Positions 18,139 through 27,100 of a stretch of 64,000 nucleotides of DNA are shown one piece after another. The notes beneath the pieces are model-generated. The model saw only the letters and a list, made by a program, of their open reading frames with translations. It did no database searches and was not told where the DNA came from. The DNA is from Rhizobium leguminosarum (GTDB taxonomy: Bacteria > Pseudomonadota > Alphaproteobacteria > Rhizobiales > Rhizobiaceae). The stretch lies in assembly GCF_004123835.1 (NCBI RefSeq), contig NZ_MZMU01000019.1, forward strand, positions 124,001 through 188,000. The letters are read 5' to 3'. The translations under genes were made by a program, and so were the position numbers. Numbering within the stretch: position 1 is the stretch's first letter; every line of letters starts with the position of its first letter.

Positions 18139-19530
18139 ATGGCAAACATCGAAAATTCTGCAGGCAAGCCCGATGCCGGTCTTGTCCGCAAAGGCCTTAC
18201 CGAAGCTCTTTTCGCCGCCGTCCTGTCGTTCGGCATGTTCGTTCTCTATGTCGGCCTCAAGACCGATCAGAACATCAGCAACGAGTTGATCATTGTCCAG
18301 CGCTGGGGCCTGCTTGCGATCTTCGTCGCGGTCGCCGCCATCGGCCGCTTCGCCATGGTCGTTTTCATCAGGCCGAATATCGACCGCCGCAAGCTCAGCA
18401 AGGCGCGCGAGGGCGAGCTCGACATCTCGACAGAGAAGAGCTTCTTCCACCGGCATTTCCTGAAGATCGCGCTGATCGCGCTGCTGCTTTATCCCATGGT
18501 GGTGGTGGCGATCAAAGGCCCTCAGGGCTCGCTGACATATGTCGACAATTTCGGCATCCAGATCCTGATCTATGTGATGCTCGCCTGGGGGCTGAACATC
18601 GTCGTCGGTCTCGCCGGCCTGCTCGACCTCGGCTATGTCGCCTTCTATGCCGTCGGTGCTTATTCCTACGCGCTGCTTTCGAGCTATTTCGGCCTGTCCT
18701 TCTGGGTGCTGCTGCCGCTTTCGGGCATCTTCGCGGCACTCTGGGGCGTCATTCTCGGCTTCCCGGTGCTGCGCTTGCGCGGCGATTACCTCGCCATCGT
18801 GACGCTTGCCTTCGGTGAAATCATTCGTCTCGTTCTCATCAACTGGACTGAAGTGACCAAGGGCACCTTCGGTATCTCGAGCATCCCGAAGGCAACACTC
18901 TTCGGCATTCCCTTCGATGCGACGGCCGGCGGCTTTGCCAAGCTCTTTCACCTGCCGATATCCTCGGCCTACTACAAGATCTTCCTGTTCTATCTCATTC
19001 TGATGCTCTGCATGCTGACGGCCTATGTCACCATCCGGCTGCGCCGCATGCCGATTGGACGCGCCTGGGAAGCTTTGCGCGAAGACGAGATCGCCTGCCG
19101 TTCGCTCGGCATCAACACGGTGACGACCAAGCTCACCGCCTTTGCGACGGGCGCGATGTTTGCCGGTTTCGCCGGCTCGTTCTTCGCCGCCCGCCAGGGC
19201 TTCGTCTCGCCGGAATCCTTCGTCTTCCTGGAATCGGCCGTCATTCTCGCTATCGTCGTCCTTGGCGGCATGGGTTCGTTGACCGGCATCGCGATCGCCG
19301 CCATCGTCATGGTCGGCGGCACAGAGTTGCTGCGCGAGATGAGCTTCTTAAAACTCATCTTCGGACCCGATTTTACGCCGGAACTTTACCGCATGTTGAT
19401 CTTCGGCCTCGCCATGGTCGTCGTCATGCTGTTCAAGCCGCGCGGCTTTGTCGGCTCGCGTGAGCCGACAGCTTTCCTCAGAGAGCGCAAGGCGATATCC
19501 GGAAGCTTCATCAAGGAGGGCCATGGTTGA
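18139..19530 (+). CDS. livM: Branched-chain amino-acid ABC transporter permease LivM (BraE)
   Basis: 463 residues, longer than LivH. Two or three extra hydrophobic N-terminal segments (about residues 20-125) come before the conserved permease domain. Typical motifs: YVMLAWGLNIVVGLAGLLDL, FGEIIRLVLINW, RRMPIGRAWEALREDEIACR (the ATPase-contacting loop) and VVLGGMGSLTGIA. Starts 4 bases after livH, and its stop overlaps the livG start. The N-terminal extension is normal for LivM/BraE. Confidence 0.95.
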   Translation: MANIENSAGKPDAGLVRKGLTEALFAAVLSFGMFVLYVGLKTDQNISNELIIVQRWGLLAIFVAVAAIGRFAMVVFIRPNIDRRKLSKAREGELDISTEKSFFHRHFLKIALIALLLYPMVVVAIKGPQGSLTYVDNFGIQILIYVMLAWGLNIVVGLAGLLDLGYVAFYAVGAYSYALLSSYFGLSFWVLLPLSGIFAALWGVILGFPVLRLRGDYLAIVTLAFGEIIRLVLINWTEVTKGTFGISSIPKATLFGIPFDATAGGFAKLFHLPISSAYYKIFLFYLILMLCMLTAYVTIRLRRMPIGRAWEALREDEIACRSLGINTVTTKLTAFATGAMFAGFAGSFFAARQGFVSPESFVFLESAVILAIVVLGGMGSLTGIAIAAIVMVGGTELLREMSFLKLIFGPDFTPELYRMLIFGLAMVVVMLFKPRGFVGSREPTAFLRERKAISGSFIKEGHG

Positions 19531-20405
19531 TGAGCCCCGTAACGAATACGATGTCTGACGACACTCTTCTCAAGGTCGAACACCTGTCGATGAAGTTCGG
19601 CGGGCTGATGGCCATCAACGACTTCTCCTTCGAAGCCAAGCGCGGCGATATCACCGCGCTGATCGGACCGAACGGCGCCGGCAAGACCACAGTTTTCAAC
19701 TGCATCACCGGCTTCTACAAGCCGACGATGGGCATGATCACGTTCAACCAGAAGAGCGGCAAGCAATACCTGCTGGAACGCCTGCCGGACTTCCGCATCA
19801 CCAGGGAAGCCAAGGTAGCGCGTACCTTCCAGAACATCCGGCTGTTCTCCGGCCTGACCGTTCTCGAAAACCTGCTGGTTGCCCAGCACAACAAGCTGAT
19901 GAAGGCATCGGGCTACACGATCCTCGGCCTTATCGGTGTAGGCCCCTATAAGCGGGAAGCGGCCGGGGCGATCGAGCTTGCCCGTTTCTGGCTTGAGAAG
20001 GCCGATCTGATCGACCGCGCCGACGACCCCGCCGGCGATCTGCCCTACGGCGCCCAGCGGCGTCTCGAAATCGCCCGCGCCATGTGCACCGGCCCGGAGC
20101 TGCTTTGCCTGGATGAACCGGCTGCCGGCCTCAACCCACGGGAATCGGCAACGCTCAACGCGCTGCTGAAGAGCATTCGCGCCGAAACCGGAACGTCGAT
20201 CCTGCTGATCGAGCACGACATGTCGGTGGTCATGGAAATCTCCGACCACGTCGTCGTCCTCGAATATGGTCAGAAGATTTCCGATGGCACGCCGGATCAC
20301 GTGAAGAACGATCCGCGGGTCATTGCGGCCTATCTCGGTGTCGAGGATGAAGAAGTGGAAGAGGTGATCGCAGCCGTCGAGCAGCTCGAAGGAGGCGCAA
20401 ACTGA
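19530..20405 (+). CDS. livG: Branched-chain amino-acid ABC transporter ATPase LivG (BraF)
   Basis: 291 residues. Walker A GPNGAGKTT (about residue 49), the LivG-type insertion containing ARTFQNIRLF, a degenerate signature PYGAQRRLEIARAM, and Walker B LLCLDEPAAGLN. The ATG at 19530 overlaps the livM TGA, with AGGAGG 12 bases upstream; a second ATG at 19551 (MSDDTLLK) is an alternative. A Glu-rich C-terminal tail (EDEEVEEVIAAVEQLEG) is longer than in E. coli LivG. Confidence 0.94.
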   Translation: MSPVTNTMSDDTLLKVEHLSMKFGGLMAINDFSFEAKRGDITALIGPNGAGKTTVFNCITGFYKPTMGMITFNQKSGKQYLLERLPDFRITREAKVARTFQNIRLFSGLTVLENLLVAQHNKLMKASGYTILGLIGVGPYKREAAGAIELARFWLEKADLIDRADDPAGDLPYGAQRRLEIARAMCTGPELLCLDEPAAGLNPRESATLNALLKSIRAETGTSILLIEHDMSVVMEISDHVVVLEYGQKISDGTPDHVKNDPRVIAAYLGVEDEEVEEVIAAVEQLEGGAN

Positions 20406-21148
20406 TGGGCGATGAAGTAATGACGGGTCAACCGCTCCTTCAGGTCAATAGCGTCGAAACCTATTACGGCAATATCCGGGCGCTGGCCGGCGTCGATGTC
20501 CACGTCAACAAGGGCGAGATCGTCAGCCTGATCGGCGCCAACGGCGCCGGCAAGTCGACACTGATGATGACGATCTGCGGCAGCCCGCAGGCCCGCACCG
20601 GTTCGGTGGTCTTTGAGGGCCGCGACATCACCCGCATGCCGACGCATGAAATCGCCCGTCTGCGCATTGCACAGTCGCCGGAAGGCCGCCGCATCTTCCC
20701 GCGCATGACGGTTCTGGAAAATCTTCAGATGGGTGCCGGCCTCGACAATCTGAAACACTTCGCCGAAGACGTCGAGAAGATCTTCACGCTCTTCCCGCGT
20801 CTCAAGGAACGTCACGCCCAGCGGGGTGGAACACTTTCGGGCGGCGAGCAGCAGATGCTGTCGATCGGCCGCGCGCTGATGGCGCGCCCGAAGCTGCTGC
20901 TTCTCGACGAACCCTCGCTCGGTCTTGCGCCGCTGATCGTCAAGGGCATCTTCGAGGCGATCAAGAAGCTCAACGAGGCGGAGGGGCTGACCGTTTTCCT
21001 CGTCGAGCAGAACGCGTTCGCCGCCCTCAGGCTTTCGCACCGCGCTTACGTGATGGTGAACGGCAAGGTGACGATGAGCGGCTCCGGCAAGGAGCTTCTT
21101 GCCAATCCCGAGGTCCGCGCCGCCTATCTCGAAGGCGGAAGACACTAG
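20405..21148 (+). CDS. livF: Branched-chain amino-acid ABC transporter ATPase LivF (BraG)
   Basis: 247 residues. Walker A GANGAGKST, SPEGRRIFPRMTVLENL, signature LSGGEQQMLSIGRALM and Walker B LLLLDEPSLGLAP, all as in LivF. The start overlaps the livG stop (TGATG), implying translational coupling. Forms the heterodimeric ATPase with LivG. Confidence 0.95.
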   Translation: MGDEVMTGQPLLQVNSVETYYGNIRALAGVDVHVNKGEIVSLIGANGAGKSTLMMTICGSPQARTGSVVFEGRDITRMPTHEIARLRIAQSPEGRRIFPRMTVLENLQMGAGLDNLKHFAEDVEKIFTLFPRLKERHAQRGGTLSGGEQQMLSIGRALMARPKLLLLDEPSLGLAPLIVKGIFEAIKKLNEAEGLTVFLVEQNAFAALRLSHRAYVMVNGKVTMSGSGKELLANPEVRAAYLEGGRH

Positions 21149-21167
21149 GTCGAAAGGAGAGTTTGAC

Positions 21168-21521
21168 ATGCAGGGACTTTTCTTCGAAGCGGATGCCGGC
21201 CCCCTTGTGGCGATCCGTGTCATCGTCTTGCTCTTAGGCTTCTGGACGGCCTGGCGCGCCGGCAGAGCGGTCGCCGAGGGCTGGAGCGACTATCCGCTGG
21301 TCGTCGTCTATACATTTCTGCTCGCCTGGGCGATGCAGTTCCTGCATCATGCCCTGTTCAATGGGCCGATGCTCAACGCCTTCTACTATATCCTCGACTT
21401 CGTGACGCTGCTGGTGTTCTCGACGGCCGGCTTCCGCTACCGCCGCACCAATCAGATGGTTAACAACTATTACTGGCTGTACGAAAAAACTTCCGCGTTT
21501 TCGTGGAAGGACAAACATTGA
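21168..21521 (+). CDS. Small membrane protein in liv operon (DUF6867-like)
   Basis: 117 residues with three hydrophobic segments (about 13-32, 43-63 and 71-91) and a C-terminal YYWLYEKTSAFSWKDKH tail. Found between livF and livK in the same transcript. I recall such proteins (DUF6867) as conserved next to liv genes in Rhizobiales, but no function is known to me. The ATG at 21168 has AAAGGAGA upstream. Possible accessory subunit of the transporter; inference from position. Confidence 0.8.
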   Translation: MQGLFFEADAGPLVAIRVIVLLLGFWTAWRAGRAVAEGWSDYPLVVVYTFLLAWAMQFLHHALFNGPMLNAFYYILDFVTLLVFSTAGFRYRRTNQMVNNYYWLYEKTSAFSWKDKH

Positions 21522-21641
21522 CAGTCCGTTGAAACTAGGCATGAATTGCCTTCCGAGTGGAACAGCTTTCCTGGCGCAGTCAATGGTGGGTAGTGCGCTG
21601 GGCCTTGGACCGGAACCCGCCCAAAAATTGGGAGTAATAAT

Positions 21642-22763
21642 ATGAAGAAGTCTCTTCTGTCGGCAGTGGCTCTGACGGCGATGGTCGCCTTCAGCGGCAA
21701 CGCGTGGGCCGACGTTCTCATCGCTGTCGCTGGTCCGCTGACTGGTCCGAACGCTGCGTTCGGCGCTCAGCTCCAGAAGGGTGCCGAGCAGGCAGCCGCC
21801 GACATCAACGCGGCTGGCGGCATCAACGGCGAGCAGATCAAGATCGAGCTCGGCGACGACGTCTCCGACCCGAAGCAGGGCATTTCGGTCGCCAACAAGT
21901 TCGCTGCTGACGGCGTCAAGTTCGTCGTCGGCCACTTCAACTCGGGCGTTTCGATCCCGGCTTCGGAAGTCTATGCCGAAAACGGCATTCTCGAAATCAC
22001 TCCGGCCGCGACGAACCCGACCTTTACGGAGCGGGGCCTCTGGAACACGTTCCGCACCTGCGGCCGTGACGACCAGCAGGGTGCCATCGCCGGCAAGTAC
22101 CTTGCCGATCACTTCAAGGACGCCAAGATCGCTGTCGTTCACGACAAGACCCCCTACGGTCAGGGCCTTGCCGACGAAACCAAGAAGGCTATGAATGCCG
22201 CTGGCGTCACGGAAGTCATATACGAAGGCATCAATGTCGGCGACAAGGACTTCTCGGCCCTCATCGCCAAGATGAAGGAAGCCGGCGTCTCGATCATCTA
22301 TTGGGGTGGTCTGCACACCGAAGCCGGTCTCATCATCCGCCAGGCGGCTGACCAAGGCCTGAAGGCGACGCTGGTCTCGGGCGACGGTATCGTTTCGAAC
22401 GAACTGGCCTCGATCGCTGGCGACGCCGTCGCCGGTACGCTGAACACCTTCGGCCCCGATCCGACGGCGAACCCTGCGAACAAGGAACTCGTCGAAAAGT
22501 TCAAGGCCGCTGGTTTCAATCCGGAAGCCTACACGCTCTATTCCTACGCTGCGATGCAGACGATCGCCGGGGCCGCCAAGGCTGCCGGTTCGCTGGATCC
22601 TGAGGCCGTTGCCAAGGCCATGAAGGAAAAGGGCCCGTTCCCGACCGTTCTCGGCGACATTTCGTTCGACGAAAAGGGCGACCCGAAGATTCCTGGCTAC
22701 GTCATGTACGAATGGAAGAAGGGTCCGGACGGCAAGTACAGCTATTTCCCGCAGGGCATGTAA
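21642..22763 (+). CDS. livK: Branched-chain amino-acid ABC transporter substrate-binding protein LivK (BraC)
   Basis: 373 residues. A signal peptide (about 1-23, ending AWA) exports this periplasmic type I binding protein. Typical start VLIAVAGPLTGPNAAFGAQLQKGAEQ, then VVGHFNSGVSIPAS (ligand loop) and the C-terminal YVMYEWKKGPDGKYSYFPQG. Last gene of the operon, with a 120-base gap before it that may carry an extra promoter to give the usual excess of binding protein. A strong terminator follows. Confidence 0.95.
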   Translation: MKKSLLSAVALTAMVAFSGNAWADVLIAVAGPLTGPNAAFGAQLQKGAEQAAADINAAGGINGEQIKIELGDDVSDPKQGISVANKFAADGVKFVVGHFNSGVSIPASEVYAENGILEITPAATNPTFTERGLWNTFRTCGRDDQQGAIAGKYLADHFKDAKIAVVHDKTPYGQGLADETKKAMNAAGVTEVIYEGINVGDKDFSALIAKMKEAGVSIIYWGGLHTEAGLIIRQAADQGLKATLVSGDGIVSNELASIAGDAVAGTLNTFGPDPTANPANKELVEKFKAAGFNPEAYTLYSYAAMQTIAGAAKAAGSLDPEAVAKAMKEKGPFPTVLGDISFDEKGDPKIPGYVMYEWKKGPDGKYSYFPQGM

Positions 22764-22794
22764 GCCTCGCTCCCCTTTATGGGACATGATTATC

Positions 22795-22828
22795 GAAGCC
22801 CGGTTCCGACCGGGCTTCTTTCTTTTTG
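22795..22828 (+). terminator. Rho-independent terminator of the liv (bra) operon
   Basis: 9-bp perfect stem GAAGCCCGG / CCGGGCTTC with a 6-base loop, followed by TTTCTTTTT, about 32 bases after the livK stop. Confidence 0.92.
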
Positions 22829-22887
22829 CGGGTGTTTCAATTCCGGCCTGGCTACAGTGCCGCAATCGCTCATCGATCGATCCCACG

Positions 22888-23164
22888 AAGACGGCGCGTT
22901 ATGGCGCCCGGCAGCTCGCTTCGCTGGAGGGGGTGCTGACGGCGGCCGATTTCGGCACCGGAAACTGCACGATCCACGGGGCGGGGCTGCCTACGAGGCG
23001 GAACCTGATGTGCCGGAGGCGCTGGGGCGGATGGAGACCGTCAGGCGCCGCCCGCATCTCGGCAGCGCCACGGAGGAGATGCAGAGGGCCATGGGCATGA
23101 AGGTGGTCGAGAACGTGACGGCGCTTTTTTCGAGGGCAGGGATGTGTCGGATCGGGTGGCTTAG
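22888..23164 (+). pseudogene. Decayed 2-hydroxyacid dehydrogenase (glyoxylate/phosphoglycerate dehydrogenase-like) remnant
   Basis: Two recognisable pieces in different frames. First, ARYGARQLASLEGVLTAADF (from about 22891) resembles the mid-region of glyoxylate-reductase-like enzymes. Second, from about 22989, AYEAEPDVPEALGRMETV, then PHLGSATEEMQRAMGMKVVE and NVTALF is the family's C-terminus. At a run of six T (23125-23130) the frame breaks; shifting it restores FFEGRDVSDRVA and a stop at 23164. The N-terminus and the cofactor and catalytic core are missing. This explains a stretch that otherwise looks empty. Confidence 0.72.
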
Positions 23165-23182
23165 CGAGCCTCCATCACCCTC

Positions 23183-24121
23183 TTACATCTCGTACAGCAC
23201 GTGCGTGGCTTTCACGGCGGCCGAGGCGCGGTTCTCAACGCCGAGCTTCACGTAAATCTGTTCGAGGTGTTTGTTCACCGTCCGCGCCGACAGTCCCAAT
23301 ATTTCGCCGATGTCGCGGTTGGCCTTGCCCTTGGCGATCCAGAGCAGCACTTCGGATTCGCGCTGGGTGAGCGAGAAGCGCTGGCGCAGCACCTCATCGT
23401 CGCTGCGCTGATTGGCGGCGGTGAGGCGGAAGAGATATTCGTCAGGGCCGATTGCGCCGAGGAAGGCGAGCTGCAGCGCTGCCTGGCCGGCATGGGCGAT
23501 TGAGATGATGCCGTCGCGCACCGCGGTGACGCGGTCGCGCATCCAGCCGGCGATATGGCGGACGACGATTTCCATGCCGTCGTCGCTGCCCATGGCGGCA
23601 TTGACCAGCCGTGTCGCTTGCGGCGTTGACCAGTGGATGGCGCCGTCGCCCTTGACTGCCAGCAGATGGCGGCCGGCTGCGTCGAGCGCCACGCGGGCGC
23701 TCTGGGCCGAGCGGGCATTGCGCAGATGGACGCGGATGCGGGCGCGCAGTTCGTCGATGTTGATCGGCTTGCTGAGATAATCGACGCCGCCGGATTCCAG
23801 CGCGTGCACGACATGCTCGGTCTCGGTCAGGCCGGTCATGAAGATGACAGGCACCTGCGCCACCGCGGCATTCGCCTTCAGCCGGCGGCAGGTCTCGAAG
23901 CCGTCCATGCTGGGCATGACTGCGTCGAGCAGGATGAGATCGGGTGTGATGCGCTCGACGATACCAAGTGCCGCCGTGCCCGATGTGGCGATCAGCACGG
24001 AGAAGCCGGATTGTTCGAGCGCGTCGGTCATGAAGCCGATTGCTTCGGCTGAGTCGTCGACGAGCAGAACGATGTCGCGGGGAAGGGCCGGCTCAGCCAA
24101 TGGGTTCCACCTTTTCGTCAA
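23183..24121 (-). CDS. Response regulator, receiver plus LuxR/FixJ-type DNA-binding domain
   Basis: 312 residues. The receiver (about 15-130) has LLVDDSAE, phospho-acceptor Asp in LILLDAVMPSMDGFETC (about residue 65) and Lys in YLSKPI. A middle region of about 100 residues without a recognised fold links it to a C-terminal helix-turn-helix (SLTQRESEVLLWIAKGKANR...LSARTVNKHLEQIYVKLGVE). The only plausible start is a TTG at 24121, inside the last codons of the hybrid kinase gene (29-base overlap), so translation is probably coupled. It is the obvious output partner of that kinase. Confidence 0.88.
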   Translation of the reverse strand: MTKRWNPLAEPALPRDIVLLVDDSAEAIGFMTDALEQSGFSVLIATSGTAALGIVERITPDLILLDAVMPSMDGFETCRRLKANAAVAQVPVIFMTGLTETEHVVHALESGGVDYLSKPINIDELRARIRVHLRNARSAQSARVALDAAGRHLLAVKGDGAIHWSTPQATRLVNAAMGSDDGMEIVVRHIAGWMRDRVTAVRDGIISIAHAGQAALQLAFLGAIGPDEYLFRLTAANQRSDDEVLRQRFSLTQRESEVLLWIAKGKANRDIGEILGLSARTVNKHLEQIYVKLGVENRASAAVKATHVLYEM

Positions 24122-27100
24122 AGTCGTGCAGGAAGGTCATGAAGCCGGCGAGATCGAAGGCGGCGACATAGGCGCGAAGTTCCTCCGTGAATGGCTGATT
24201 TGCCTCCACCTTGGCAAGGTCCGAAAGCTTGGCTTCGATGCCTCTGATATAGCCGATCTCGCCGAGCCGCAGCAATTCCTGCACATGAGCAGCACCTGGG
24301 CTCGACATCGGCGCTTCGATCTTGACAGGGACGGATGGCGCGGCATCGGCATAGATCCATGTCAGGCCAAGATGCAGGGCGAGCTTATCGCGCAGCTGGC
24401 GGATGTCGACCGGCTTGCCGATCGCGTCGTTATGGCTGTCGTCGCTATCGCTGAGAACGGCGGCATCACCGATATTGGCTGAAAGCATGAGCACTGGCGC
24501 CATCTGACCGACCTCGCGCAGACGCGAAACGAGCTGCCAGCCGTTCATGCCGGGCATCAGAATATCGACGAGGAAAAGGTCCGGCATAATGCCTTCGATC
24601 AGCGTCAGGCATTCGCCGCCGCCTGCCGCCGTCAGCACGATGAAATCGAGCGGCGCCAGGATCTCGCGCATCATCTCGCGGTGGTCCTCGTTATCGTCGA
24701 CGACGACAACAGTGCGGCGCGGGCCGTCATAACCGACGATGCGCTTCTCCTGCGGCGCTGCGGCCACGGCGCGCATGACGGCGGACAGCATCAGCCGGAC
24801 GCGGAAGGTCGAGCCTTCGTCCTTCGCGCTTGAAACCGAGATCTCGCCGCCGAGCGTATTGGTCAGAAGCCGGGTGATGGTGAGGCCGAGGCCGAGTCCC
24901 GGCATCGGCCGCACGCTTTCGGCCTCTCCGCGTTGGAATGGTTCGTAGATACGGGGCAAGTCTTTCTCCGTGATGCCTCGGCCGGTGTCGGCAACGGTGA
25001 AGGTCGCGACCTGGCTGCGATAGCCGACATCGAAGGTGACGCTGCCTTCGTCAGTGAACTTGATAGCATTGGAGAGCAGGTTGACGAGGATCTGGCGCAG
25101 GCGCTTTTCGTCGGTGCGGACGAATTGCGGCAAGGCCGGCGAGCGCTCATGGATGAAGGCAAGCCCCTTTGCCTGCGCTTGCGGGCGGAACATATCGACG
25201 ATCTGGTCGAGGAAATCCTGGATGTTGATCTCGTTGGAATAGACCTGCAGGCGGCCGGCCTCGATCTTGGAAATATCGAGCAGGCCGTCGATCAGCCCGG
25301 AGAGGTGTTCGGCGCTGCGGCGGATGACCTTGATCGAGGATTGGCGCGGCGCCGGGATAGTCTCGTCTCGTTCGAGGATCTGGGCGTAGCCGAGCACGGC
25401 GTTCAGCGGCGTGCGTAATTCATGGCTGAGCCCGACGACATAGCGGCTCTTGGCGCGGTTGGCGGCCTCGGCGGTTTCCTTGGCGTTCTGCAAGGCGGCG
25501 TCGGTCTTCTTGTGGGCGGCGATTTCCTTGAGCAGCAGCGTGTTCTGGCGTGAGGATTCCTCCTCGGCAACGACGCGGCTGTCATGGGCGAGCACATAGA
25601 ACCAGCAGACGACGCCTGAGATCACCGAGAAGACGAAGAAGACGATGAGGATGGTGCGGTTGACGACCTCACCCGTCTCGGGCGAGGCGGAGGCGACCTG
25701 ATGGGCAATCATCGCCAGGATTGCGCCGATGGCGGTCAATGCCAAAACGACGGCGATGCCGTAGCGGCCAAGGCGCGTCGTCAGCTTCCCCAGAATGGCT
25801 TCCGGCAGCAGCGCCTTGGCGACGGTGCCGACCTGCGCGTTGAAACGGGCGGCCGGCTTGCACATGTCGTGGCAGCGGCTGTCGAGCGAGCAGCAGAGCG
25901 AGCAGATCGGCGCGGCATAGGCCGGGCACCAGGCCATGTCCTCCGGCTCGAACGGATGCTCGCAGACCGAGCAGGTGATGTTCGTCAGGTTCTTCCAGCT
26001 CTGGCGCGGCTTGCGGGCGAGATAGAACTTGCCTTTCGTTGCCCAGGCGATGACAGGCGAGGCGACCAGCGCGATGACGAGGGTAATATAGGGAGCGAGT
26101 GAGGCGGCGATCTCCCCGAAGGCGCCGAAATGGGCAATCAGCGACACCGTCGCCGACAGCGTCATGGCGCCGAGGCCGACCGGGTTGATGTCGTAGAGGT
26201 GGGCACGCTTGAACTCGATGCCGGGAGGAGCCAGCCCCAGCGGCTTGTTGATGAAGAGATCGGCGGAGATCGTGCAGAGCCAGGCCATGGCGATGATCGA
26301 GAAGATGCCGAGCGTCTCCTCCAGCAGCCGGTAGATGCCGAGTTCCATCAAAAGCAGGGCGATTGCGACGTTGAAGACCAGCCAGATGACGCGGCCGGGA
26401 TGGCTGTGGGTCAGCCGCGAGAAGAAGTTCGACCAGGCGAGCGAACCGGCATAGGCGTTCATCACATTGATCTTCAGCTGCGAGACGACGACGAAGGCGG
26501 CCATCAACAGCAGCGCGGCATTGTGCCAGGGGACCATGTAGCCGAAGGCGGTCAGATACATTTGCGCCGGGTCGGCGGCGCGATCGAGGGGGACGCCCGA
26601 GGTGAAGGTCAGTACGACCAGGAAGGAGCCGGCAAGCAGCTTCGGTGCGCCGATGATGACCCAGCCGGGCCCGGCGAGAAAGACGGCGAGGCGATGGCGC
26701 CACTTGCGCTGCGGATCCGGCGGCAGGAAGCGCAGGAAGTCGGCCTGTTCGCCGATCTGCGACATCAGCGCCAGGATGACGGCGGAGGCGGCACCGAACT
26801 CCACCAGATCGAAGCTTGCGACGGTACCCGGCCGGCCCGAAGCATGATGGATGCCGGCAAAGGCGCGCCAGAGATCGAATTTTTCCCAGTCCAGCAGGGC
26901 GATGAAGATGAAGGGCAGGATATTCAGCACGATCCAGAAGGGCTGGGTCATCAGCTGGAACTTGCTGATCAGCCTTACGCCGTGCGTCACCAGCGGGATC
27001 ACCATGACGGCGCTGATGATGTAGCCGATCCAGAGCGGGATGCCGAGGGTGAGCTCCAACGCCCCGGACATGATCGAAGCCTCGATCGCAAACAGCATGA

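Noticed and set aside
21234..22886. 550-codon minus-strand open frame over livK
   Set aside because: Antisense to livK and the small membrane protein; no recognisable domain.
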